Positions 16,965 to 23,986 of a stretch of DNA of 37,003 nucleotides are shown here, piece after piece (the stretch's first letter is position 1; every line of letters begins with the position of its first letter). This stretch comes from Thermoplasmata archaeon. GTDB lineage: Archaea > Thermoplasmatota > Thermoplasmata > Lutacidiplasmatales > UBA184. Location: assembly GCA_022750335.1 (NCBI GenBank), contig JAKIVX010000009.1, forward strand, positions 1 to 37,003. Direction: 5' to 3'. A program made the translations under genes and the position numbers. The notes under the pieces are model-generated. The model had not been told where the DNA came from and searched no databases. It worked only from the letters and a program-made list of their open reading frames with translations.

Positions 16965-17633
16965 ATGACGGCCCTCCGCGAGATCGATGCCGCGATCGAA
17001 CGTCGCCACCTGCTGAAGCACCCGTTCTACACCGCCTGGTCGAAGGGGGAGCTGCCGATGGAAACGTTGCGCGAGTATGCCGGACAGTACTTCCACTTCG
17101 AAGCCAACTTCCCGAGGTACGTCGCGGGGGCCTATGCTCGACTGCAACGGCCCGAGGACCGGCGAGTACTCCTCGAGAACCTAACCGACGAGGAGGGGCG
17201 ATCCCCGACTCACCCCGAGCTGTGGGTGGATTTCGCGCGTGCGGTCGGAGCGCGATGGAATGCGCGCCGCCCTCCGCCGCCGCGACCCGGCGCGCTGGGC
17301 CTGTGCCGGACCTACGAGGCCCTGACGATGGGGCGCGGCTCCCCTGCCCAGGCCCTGGGAGCGTTGTACGCCTACGAACGACAGTTCCCGGCCGTCGCGG
17401 CCGAGAAATCTCGTGGCCTGCGCGCGAACTACGGGCTGACCTCGACGCCGGCGCACGAGTTCTTCCGGGTGCACACTACCGCGGACGTCGCCCACTCCGC
17501 GGCGGAACGCAAGATCCTCGCGCACGAGCTGCGCACGGAAGCGCCCGGAGACGGCGGCGCGACCGAGGCGGTCGAGAAGACGCTCGGAGCCTGGTGGTCG
17601 TTCCTCGACTCGTTCGGGGTCGGGCAGCCGTAA
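16965..17633 (+). CDS. CADD-family (heme-oxygenase-like di-iron) protein, candidate p-aminobenzoate synthase
   Basis: The 222-residue protein matches the CADD folate-metabolism family of the TenA/PqqC fold. Its residues line up with those of Chlamydia CADD: Tyr22 (HPFYTAW, the sacrificed Tyr27), Tyr38 (Tyr43), metal ligands Glu76 and His83 (Glu81, His88), Tyr137-Glu138 (Tyr141-Glu142), Lys148 (Lys152), and His170, Asp174, His177 (His174, Asp178, His181), with constant offsets of five and then four. Family members make p-aminobenzoate from one of their own tyrosines using a metal pair and oxygen, for folate; in archaea the product could serve tetrahydrofolate or methanopterin. The assignment is from motif memory, not a search. 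The gene diverges from the NmrA-like gene and converges on the sedolisin gene 9 bp away. Confidence 0.85.
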   Translation: MTALREIDAAIERRHLLKHPFYTAWSKGELPMETLREYAGQYFHFEANFPRYVAGAYARLQRPEDRRVLLENLTDEEGRSPTHPELWVDFARAVGARWNARRPPPPRPGALGLCRTYEALTMGRGSPAQALGALYAYERQFPAVAAEKSRGLRANYGLTSTPAHEFFRVHTTADVAHSAAERKILAHELRTEAPGDGGATEAVEKTLGAWWSFLDSFGVGQP

Positions 17634-17642
17634 CCGGGACGA

Positions 17643-19208
17643 TCAGCCGGGCGAGGGCGGACCTCGCAGGGCCATCAGAAGCTTGGTCCCGTCCGGAGTC
17701 CCCCAACCCGTGCACGCGTCCCATCCGGGTCCGGCCGAGTAGCCATCGTTGTTTCCGGAGGTGATGTCGTGACAGGTCTCGGACACCCCCGGGCGGTAGA
17801 GGATGGGATTGAAGAACCCCAGAGGCGCGCCTCGAGCTTGGATGCACCGGGCGACGAGTCCTGCCCAGAGCGGGGCCACGGCACTCGTACCTCCGTAGAC
17901 CGCCTCCGTCCCGTCGACTTGGACGGCATACCCGGTCGCGGGGTCTGCGTTCCCGGCCACGTCCGGAACGCCCCGACCCGAGCTTCCGTTGGGGGCCGCG
18001 GGGACCGGGGGCGTGGATTGGTACGGTGGAAGGGGAAAGTCTTCGCTGACCCCGCCCCCGGTAGCGCCCTCCCCCCCGGCGAGGTCGTTCCAGACGACTT
18101 CGGAGGAGATGGTCGTGCCGTCGAGGACGAGTGTCGTACCCCCGCAGGCCAGCACGTACGGGCTGGACGCGGGGAAGTCGACAACGAGCGGTCCCCCTTC
18201 GACCCCGTCGGACGCGCCCCCGTCTCCGGCGGCCACCAGGACCGTCACTCCCATCACGGCTGCGTCCGCGCAGACAGAATTGAGGGCCGATCGGGCCTGC
18301 GCCGTCCAGGACGGCTCCGGTCCACCCCAGCTGATCGAGATGACGTCGGGGTGGTGGACCGTATCGTGGAGCGCGGCGGAGAGGCCGTCAAGGAATCCCG
18401 CGTCCGTGTTCGGTGCGAAGTAGGCGACGAGGGACGCGCCGGAGGCCACTGAACCTGCCACTTCGAGGTCCAGCTGGACCTCCCCGTCGGGCCCCGAAGG
18501 ATCTCCGGTCGGCAGGTTCTTGGCCCCGTCGACGGAGACCGCCACGATGGTCGGGGGAACGAACCCCTGCCCGCGGAAGTAGGCTTCCATCTCGGCGTCG
18601 GAAAAACCCCCGCCTAGTTCGAGAAACCCGATTGACACGCCCGTTCCCTCCACCCCCGGTGGGAAGGCGTAGGCAGCCGCCACTTGCGCGGGAGGGTAGA
18701 CCCGGTCGGTAGCGGCGGGCGTGCGACGCCGGCGAAAGTGCGTCTGCGCCTGGGGACGATCGTCGAGCCCGAACACCCCGACCACGACCTGGTCCAACTC
18801 CGAAGGGATCTGGATCGGTCCCGTCCGCCCGCGGTAAGTACCGTCCGAGTACGCCCAGCGTTCTAGGGCGATGCCGAACGCCTGCTCGAACCGCTCGACG
18901 GTACCGGCCAGCCGCACGAGTCGTGGGCCCACCGCTTCCGAACGCACTTCCAACTGGCTCCGGAGGGCGAACTCGCGCACGCGCGCGAGATCGTCCGGAT
19001 GGGCTCCGTGCGTCTCGGCGAACTCCTCCCGCGAGAGACGGCGGGGGAAGGGAGACGGCGGGGAGGCGAGTTCGGTGAGGGCAGGATACGGCGAGCGGTC
19101 CGTTCGCCGACGGACCAAGACGGTCACTTCGAGACGACCCTCCGCCCGCGGTTGCCCGACCGAACGCGCGCCCGGAAGTGGGCTTCGCTCGCTGCCCGGA
19201 AGCTCCAT
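17643..19208 (-). CDS. Kumamolisin-like sedolisin (S53 serine-carboxyl peptidase)
   Basis: The 521-residue precursor has an S53 pro-domain (about 25-160) and a catalytic domain from about 165. The catalytic residues are all present: Glu243 and Asp247 (DGEVQLDLEVAG), Asp329 (oxyanion Asp, AAGDGGASDG), and Ser442 in GGTSAVAPLWAG. SISWGGPE (291-298) and the Ca-binding DITSGNNDGY...GWDACTGWG end are also standard. It is strikingly like kumamolisin of acid-loving Bacillales, which also lacks a typical signal peptide; none is seen here. The family acts at acid pH. It lies 26 bp after amt on the same strand and that gap contains a perfect 14-bp palindrome. Transfer between bacteria and archaea is plausible (inference). 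Confidence 0.95.
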   Translation of the reverse strand: MELPGSERSPLPGARSVGQPRAEGRLEVTVLVRRRTDRSPYPALTELASPPSPFPRRLSREEFAETHGAHPDDLARVREFALRSQLEVRSEAVGPRLVRLAGTVERFEQAFGIALERWAYSDGTYRGRTGPIQIPSELDQVVVGVFGLDDRPQAQTHFRRRRTPAATDRVYPPAQVAAAYAFPPGVEGTGVSIGFLELGGGFSDAEMEAYFRGQGFVPPTIVAVSVDGAKNLPTGDPSGPDGEVQLDLEVAGSVASGASLVAYFAPNTDAGFLDGLSAALHDTVHHPDVISISWGGPEPSWTAQARSALNSVCADAAVMGVTVLVAAGDGGASDGVEGGPLVVDFPASSPYVLACGGTTLVLDGTTISSEVVWNDLAGGEGATGGGVSEDFPLPPYQSTPPVPAAPNGSSGRGVPDVAGNADPATGYAVQVDGTEAVYGGTSAVAPLWAGLVARCIQARGAPLGFFNPILYRPGVSETCHDITSGNNDGYSAGPGWDACTGWGTPDGTKLLMALRGPPSPG

Positions 19209-19214
19209 GAGGAT

Positions 19215-19228
19215 CGAGGGGCCCCTCG
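19215..19228. repeat. Perfect 14-bp palindrome between amt and the sedolisin gene
   Basis: The bases cgaggggcccctcg read the same on both strands, with no spacer, and fill most of the 26-bp gap, ending 6 bp before the sedolisin ATG. It could be a regulator-binding site or form a hairpin that limits read-through from amt. Confidence 0.6.
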
Positions 19229-19234
19229 GGGGGT

Positions 19235-20551
19235 CTAGGTAGCGGTGTCCTCCAGCCGGGTCGCCGTGACTCCGCCTAGACCACGGCTGATGATGTGGAT
19301 CGCGACGAACGAGATCACGAAGACGACGGCGAACACCGCGAGGATCCCGAGCACTTCGACTCCCAGTTGGTGGATCGCGCTCGCTCCGCCTCCGAACAGA
19401 AGCCCGTTCGGCAGGTTAGGAAAACCGGAGCCCACAGCGAACTGGGTCTGTGCGAAGAAGGCGATCATGACGACCCCGAAGAGCCCTCCGACCAAATGCC
19501 CCGGGAGCAGCCCGACGGGGTCGGCGAACCAATGGCGTTGGCTGAAGTACTGTTCCGCGGCGAGGAAGAGCGGCCCGCCGAGCAGGCCCAAGACGATCGC
19601 GCTTCCCGGGCTCACGAAACCGGCGAGGGGAGTGATGATGATGAGGCCCATGAGGACCCCGTTCACCGACGTCAGGAGCGGGGACCCTTGCCGCGAAGCG
19701 GGAAGGAGGCGGGAGAAGCCGAGCGTGCTCAGTGAGGCCGAGCCCGCGGCCAGGAAGGTCGTCAGCACCACGACGATCGTCTCGTCGTTGAATTGGAGCA
19801 CGCTACCCGGATTGAAGCCGAACCAACCGACCCAGAGCAAGAGGATCGCGAGCGTGAGCCAACCGGGGTTCACCCGGATCGGCGTTTGAGGGCTCGAGAC
19901 GTTCCCCCGGGCTTTCTCCTCCCGCCAGATCTGGTACAGCACGGCCAGGCCAGCGGCGCCCGCGGCTCCGTGCACCACAAGGCCCCCTGCAAAATCGACC
20001 ATGCCCATCTGCGCGAGCCATCCCTGGGGGTTCCAGATCCACGCCGCTGGCAGGTCCCAGATGAGGGCGAAGTATACGATCGAAAAGAGGACGATCGCCC
20101 CGAGCTTGAGCTTGCGAAGGAATACGACCCCCACGAGGGCCAAGGTAACGGCAGCGAACGCGGTCTCGAACAGGAAGTAGGTGCCGGTCGTCAGCCCGGT
20201 GCCGGTCTGCGACCACCAGGTGTCGACCACCGGATTGGCCGAGGAGGATGTGAAACCACCCAGGAAGAACCCCGGGCCGTAGAATGGGTTGCCGATCAGG
20301 CCGTGCCAGGTGGGCGCGAACGCGACGTTGAAACCGACGGCGGCCATGACGACTAACGCGAGGCCGGTCATGAGTACCGTCTTGAGCAGGCTGAACGACA
20401 ACGACTCGCTGAGCTCGCCGACCTCGAGTAGGCCGACTGCGATCGTCATCGTGAAGACGAGGAGGGCGGCGAGGAGGACCCATAGATTGTTAATCGTCGG
20501 GGTCGGTACGATCACGTTGGTTCGGACTTGCCTCCGGCGTCGTCCGGGCAC
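19235..20551 (-). CDS. amt: Ammonium transporter Amt
   Basis: The 438-residue protein has about 11 TM helices and the Amt/Rh/MEP signatures: the pore twin histidines are His194 (DFAGGLVVHGAAGAAGL, with Asp186 before it) and His352 (DPVGLLPGHLVGGLFG). The segment WLTLAILLLWVGWFGFNPGS (231-250) is the usual family motif. It conducts ammonium into the cell. The start used is a GTG at 20551; a second GTG 12 codons later is possible. A ctaagtacc box lies ~45 nt upstream, so a short leader is expected. No GlnK gene is next to it, which is unusual for archaeal amt. It is followed 26 bp later by the sedolisin gene, suggesting cotranscription and a link between protein breakdown and nitrogen uptake. 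Confidence 0.95.
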   Translation of the reverse strand: MPGRRRRQVRTNVIVPTPTINNLWVLLAALLVFTMTIAVGLLEVGELSESLSFSLLKTVLMTGLALVVMAAVGFNVAFAPTWHGLIGNPFYGPGFFLGGFTSSSANPVVDTWWSQTGTGLTTGTYFLFETAFAAVTLALVGVVFLRKLKLGAIVLFSIVYFALIWDLPAAWIWNPQGWLAQMGMVDFAGGLVVHGAAGAAGLAVLYQIWREEKARGNVSSPQTPIRVNPGWLTLAILLLWVGWFGFNPGSVLQFNDETIVVVLTTFLAAGSASLSTLGFSRLLPASRQGSPLLTSVNGVLMGLIIITPLAGFVSPGSAIVLGLLGGPLFLAAEQYFSQRHWFADPVGLLPGHLVGGLFGVVMIAFFAQTQFAVGSGFPNLPNGLLFGGGASAIHQLGVEVLGILAVFAVVFVISFVAIHIISRGLGGVTATRLEDTAT

Positions 20552-20591
20552 TCCGGCTCTCGAATCACCGTTCGAAAAAGCTCTCGGAAGG

Positions 20592-20600
20592 GGTACTTAG
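20592..20600 (-). promoter_or_regulatory. Promoter box (ctaagtacc) of amt
   Basis: On the minus strand ctaagtacc lies 41-49 nt upstream of the GTG at 20551, giving a predicted leader of ~20 nt. It is nearly the same as the boxes before the M29-like and GNAT genes. Confidence 0.5.
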
Positions 20601-20674
20601 CCGTTCACCTCGAACGGCAGGTCGGAACGGGGGGGACTCCGCGACGGAGGGAGCGAGCGGGGCCGCGACGACAA

Positions 20675-20682
20675 CGATAAGC
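20675..20682 (+). promoter_or_regulatory. Promoter box (cgataagc) of the NDH-2 gene
   Basis: The box is centred 28 nt before the ATG at 20706; no Shine-Dalgarno is present. Confidence 0.55.
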
Positions 20683-20705
20683 GACCGCCGGCTCCGGCCT
20701 CCGGC

Positions 20706-21911
20706 ATGGCAACGCCGGTGAACGACTCCGGTGCGGGGCCCGTCGTCATCCTGGGGGCTGGATACGCCGGCCTCACGGTCGCCCGTGAAGTGGCTCGACG
20801 TGCACGGGGTCGGCTGCCACTGGTCCTAGTCGACCGAAATCCGGTCCACGTCCTCCGTACCGAACTGTACGAGATCGGGAAGATCGCGGCCGCTGCCGGC
20901 GACCCCCGCCCCTGGACTGTGCCGCTAGCGAAAGTCCTCGACCGGACGGGAACGACCCTTCGGCAGGGCTCGGTCGAGTCGATCGACCTCGATCGGCGAA
21001 CGGTTCGCTTGGATTCGGGCGAGGAGATCCGGTACGGGTTTCTCGTGATCGCGCTCGGGAGCGTGGCCGCCTACTACGGCGTGCCAGGGGCGGCGGAGAA
21101 CACGTACAACGTGTACCGACTCTCCGGTGCCCAACGCCTCGCCGCGGTCGTGCGCGACACGGAGCGCGCGTCGGCTGGTCTGCCCGGAGAACGTCGCCCG
21201 AGGTTCGTGATCGTGGGCGGCGGCTCGACAGGAACCGAGCTCGCGGCCGAGCTCGCCACGACCGACTGGGAACAGATCTCCGGACCCGGAGCGAGACCTC
21301 CGGACGTCATCCTCGTGACCGGTGCCCTCCCGTTCCTCGCTGGGTTCCCGCCCAAGCTGATCGTCCACGCCCGAGAGCTGCTCCGACGTGCGGGGGTCTC
21401 CCTCGTCCATGGGGTGAACGTGTCGCACGTCGACCCGGGGAAGGTGACCCTCGAGGATGGGTCGGTCCTCGCGTGCGATGCGGCCGTTTGGTGCGCGGGC
21501 CTGGAGGCGCCAGCGGTCGCCAAAACCCTCGCGGTCCCCCATGGGAAAGGGGGTCGGATCGCGGTCGAGCCCACGCTCGCGCTTCCCAACCACCCCACGG
21601 TCTTTGCCCTCGGCGACGTCGCAGAGATCCGCGATCCCTCCACGGGCCTCCTCGTCCCCGCGACCGCCCAAGCGGCCCTCGCGGAGGCCCGGACGGCGGG
21701 CCGGAACATCGTCGCCCGCTTCGAAGGACGGGTCTTGGAGCCGTTCCGATTTCGAGAACGCGGGGTCGTGGTGGCCCTCGGACTCGGTACGGCCGCGGGT
21801 ACCCTCGGAAGGGCTACGATCTGGGGGAGCCCGGCCGCGCTCTTGAAGCGGTTGGTGGAACGCGAGTATTCTCGGGCGGCCGAGAAGGGACAGGAATCGC
21901 GGCTCCTCTAG
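20706..21911 (+). CDS. Type II NADH dehydrogenase-like FAD oxidoreductase
   Basis: The 401-residue flavoprotein has two dinucleotide folds: the FAD-binding GAGYAG (17-22, after VVIL) and a second NAD(P)H-binding GGGSTGTELAAELA at about 170. The conserved FAD contacts LVIALGSVAAYYGVPGA (about 113-129) and TVFALGDVAEI (about 300-310) are present. It belongs to the NDH-2/sulfide:quinone reductase family; the Cys pair of sulfide:quinone reductases is not seen, so NADH:quinone oxidation at the membrane face is more likely. A C-terminal helix (SPAALLKRLVEREYSRAAEK) could attach it to the membrane. Transcription appears leaderless from a cgataagc box. The sugar nucleotidyltransferase gene follows 58 bp later with its own box. 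Confidence 0.9.
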   Translation: MATPVNDSGAGPVVILGAGYAGLTVAREVARRARGRLPLVLVDRNPVHVLRTELYEIGKIAAAAGDPRPWTVPLAKVLDRTGTTLRQGSVESIDLDRRTVRLDSGEEIRYGFLVIALGSVAAYYGVPGAAENTYNVYRLSGAQRLAAVVRDTERASAGLPGERRPRFVIVGGGSTGTELAAELATTDWEQISGPGARPPDVILVTGALPFLAGFPPKLIVHARELLRRAGVSLVHGVNVSHVDPGKVTLEDGSVLACDAAVWCAGLEAPAVAKTLAVPHGKGGRIAVEPTLALPNHPTVFALGDVAEIRDPSTGLLVPATAQAALAEARTAGRNIVARFEGRVLEPFRFRERGVVVALGLGTAAGTLGRATIWGSPAALLKRLVEREYSRAAEKGQESRLL

Positions 21912-21938
21912 TTCGATCCCGTTCGAACCGAACGAAGC

Positions 21939-21946
21939 GCATAAGG
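21939..21946 (+). promoter_or_regulatory. Promoter box (gcataagg) of the nucleotidyltransferase gene
   Basis: The box is centred about 28 nt before the GTG at 21970. Confidence 0.5.
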
Positions 21947-21969
21947 AGCTGTCCGGACTGGAGCGGCCC

Positions 21970-22968
21970 GTGAAGGCGCTGGTCCTCATCGGAGGGTTCG
22001 GGACCCGGCTCCGCCCGATCACCTACACGGTACCCAAGCAGCTGATCCCCCTCGCCGGCCGTTCGATGTTGTACCACGTCTTCGACCTCATTCCCAAGGA
22101 TGTGGAAGAGGTCGTCCTCGCGACCGGGTACAAGGCGGAGGTCGTCGACGCCTTCGTCCGGCAGCACCCGACGCCGTGGCCCGTTCGGACCGTTCCTGAG
22201 GCCGAGCCGCTGGGCACCGGAGGCGGCATGAAGAATGCGAGCGCCGGCCTCTCCGACCCGTTCTACCTCCTCAACTCGGACGTCGTCACCACGGTGGACC
22301 TCTCCGCCATGCTCGCGCTCCACCAACACCGGGGCGGGATCGGGACGATGGCCCTCGCCGAAGTCGAGGACACGCGCCCGTACGGTGTCGCGGCCCTTGG
22401 ACCGGACGACCGCATCGACGCGTTCGTGGAAAAACCGGAACCGAAGGACGCTCCCTCGCACTGGATCAACGCTGGGCTGGCGGTATGGGCTGGCTCGGTG
22501 CTCGACCGGATCCCCTCCGGTCGACCCGTGAGCTTCGAGCGCGAGGTCGTCCCCGGCCTCCTTCCCGAACGACTCTACGCGTTTCGACTGCGCAAGTACT
22601 GGGACGACGCCGGGACCCCGGAGCGTCTTCTCCGCTCGCAACAGCTCCTGTTCGACGACGGCCGCGGGGGTCGGGGCGGCGTGCCGGCGGGCGCCTTTGG
22701 GTCGGGCCCGGTCGCGGTTGCCCGGGGTGTTCGCGCCGAAGGCGCCTCCTTCGGGAAGTACGTCACGCTCGGCGAGGACGTCACGGTCGAACCCGGAGCC
22801 CACATCGAGAACTCGATCCTCATGGCCGGGACGCACGTGGAAAAAGAAGCGGTGGTCCTCGGTAGCTTGCTCGGACCCAAGGTCCTCGTGCGCGCGGGTC
22901 AGCGCGTGGTCGGCCAGGTATTCGGAGAAGGCGCCGAGGTCGGCGGCCCTACCACGCCGGGCCGGTGA
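21970..22968 (+). CDS. NDP-sugar pyrophosphorylase (nucleotidyltransferase with hexapeptide domain)
   Basis: Residues 1-225 form a nucleotidyltransferase domain: GGFGTRLRPIT (8-18) binds the NTP, PKQ (22-24) holds the catalytic Lys, NSD (102-104) binds the metal, and EKPEPKD follows near 155. Residues ~235-330 are a left-handed beta-helix of hexapeptide repeats (VRAEGASFGKYVTLGEDV). This layout is that of archaeal GDP-mannose or glucose-1-phosphate nucleotidyltransferases, which activate sugars for glycolipids, glycoprotein glycans or surface polysaccharides; the exact sugar is not decidable. The GTG at 21970 is backed by the gcataagg box. Its end overlaps the convergent alcohol dehydrogenase gene by 20 bp. 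Confidence 0.92.
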   Translation: MKALVLIGGFGTRLRPITYTVPKQLIPLAGRSMLYHVFDLIPKDVEEVVLATGYKAEVVDAFVRQHPTPWPVRTVPEAEPLGTGGGMKNASAGLSDPFYLLNSDVVTTVDLSAMLALHQHRGGIGTMALAEVEDTRPYGVAALGPDDRIDAFVEKPEPKDAPSHWINAGLAVWAGSVLDRIPSGRPVSFEREVVPGLLPERLYAFRLRKYWDDAGTPERLLRSQQLLFDDGRGGRGGVPAGAFGSGPVAVARGVRAEGASFGKYVTLGEDVTVEPGAHIENSILMAGTHVEKEAVVLGSLLGPKVLVRAGQRVVGQVFGEGAEVGGPTTPGR

Positions 22969-23986
22969 CGACCACCTTCACGGCCTCGTCCGGTCGGCCG
23001 GCGAGCCGGAACGCCTCGTCCAGGCGGTCGAGGGGGATCCGGTGCGTGATCAGGTCGGAGACCCGAAGGTCCCCGGAGGCGAGTCGTCGGTGGACTTCCA
23101 CGATATCGGGCTCCGTGGTGGCGTACGAGGGGATCAGTCGGACGCCCCGGAGGTAGAGGTCCTGGAGGTCCGCGTCCAGGCGGCTGCCGGCTTCGGGGAG
23201 ACCGAACAGGTTGACCGTTCCCCCACGTCGCACGATCTGGGTCGCGTCCCGAGCGACGGACGGTGGACCGACCGCTACCACGGCCAGGTCGACTCCGCGC
23301 CCCCCGGTGGCCCGGTCGACAGCGGCGCGGGCGGCCCCCGCCTCCCGGGGGTCGACGGTGACATCGAAGCCGCCCCGTTCGGCGGCGGCCCGGCGGAGCG
23401 GGCTCACCTCCGTCCCACCGACCCAGGCGGCCCCGAGGGAACGAAGGAGCCGACCGTAGAGGAGTCCGACCGGTCCGAGGCCGAGGACGAACGCGGTCGC
23501 GTGCTCGGGAAGGCCCACTTTTCGGATCGCGGTGTAGGCACAGGCCGCCGGTTCCAGGAGGGCCCCGGACTCCCAATCGACCGAATCCGAGAGCCGGAGG
23601 ACCGCCTTTCGGCTCACATTTTCCTGGGGGACCCGAAACGATTCGGCGAACCCACCCGGGTCGATGTTGGTCTTCGCATAGGTCGGGCAGAACGTGTAGT
23701 CACCGCGGGCGCACACCTCGCATGCGTAACAGGGGACGTGATGGTGGACGAAGACCCGGTCGCCCAGCGACAGCCCTTCCACCCCCGAGCCGAGCTGCGA
23801 GACTCGACCGACCGGTTCGTGCCCGATCAACCCCGCGCTCCGGTAGTTTCCCCGGAGCTTTTCGAGGTCCGTCCCGCAGACCCCACAGGCCGCGAGGGAG
23901 ACGACGACCTCGCCGACCCCCGCGTGCGGGACGGGAGCTTCGGCCAGTTCGACCCGTCCGGGTCCGGCGAGCCGGCCGAACCTCAT
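22949..23986 (-). CDS. Zinc-dependent alcohol dehydrogenase (MDR superfamily)
   Basis: A 345-residue medium-chain dehydrogenase. The catalytic zinc ligands Cys37 (CGVCGTD), His56 and Glu57 (GHEPVG) are present, as are all four structural-zinc cysteines (Cys86, 89, 92, 100). The coenzyme fold has VLGLGPVGLLYGRLLRSLGA. It oxidises an alcohol or polyol or reduces the carbonyl with NAD(P); GTDLEKLRG and the LLEPAACAYTA segment recall sorbitol, threonine and sugar dehydrogenases. The ATG at 23986 is chosen because it overlaps the stop of the upstream aminotransferase as ATGA, the classical mark of translational coupling; the longer upstream frame is low complexity. The two enzymes may act on the same pathway, an amino to keto to hydroxy conversion (inference). 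Confidence 0.93.
   Translation of the reverse strand: MRFGRLAGPGRVELAEAPVPHAGVGEVVVSLAACGVCGTDLEKLRGNYRSAGLIGHEPVGRVSQLGSGVEGLSLGDRVFVHHHVPCYACEVCARGDYTFCPTYAKTNIDPGGFAESFRVPQENVSRKAVLRLSDSVDWESGALLEPAACAYTAIRKVGLPEHATAFVLGLGPVGLLYGRLLRSLGAAWVGGTEVSPLRRAAAERGGFDVTVDPREAGAARAAVDRATGGRGVDLAVVAVGPPSVARDATQIVRRGGTVNLFGLPEAGSRLDADLQDLYLRGVRLIPSYATTEPDIVEVHRRLASGDLRVSDLITHRIPLDRLDEAFRLAGRPDEAVKVVVTGPAW

Noticed and set aside
16022-17764. Plus-strand open frame of 580 codons
   Set aside because: It is antisense to the NmrA-like gene and crosses the CADD-family gene in another frame; the composition is Arg/Gly/Pro-rich with no domain.
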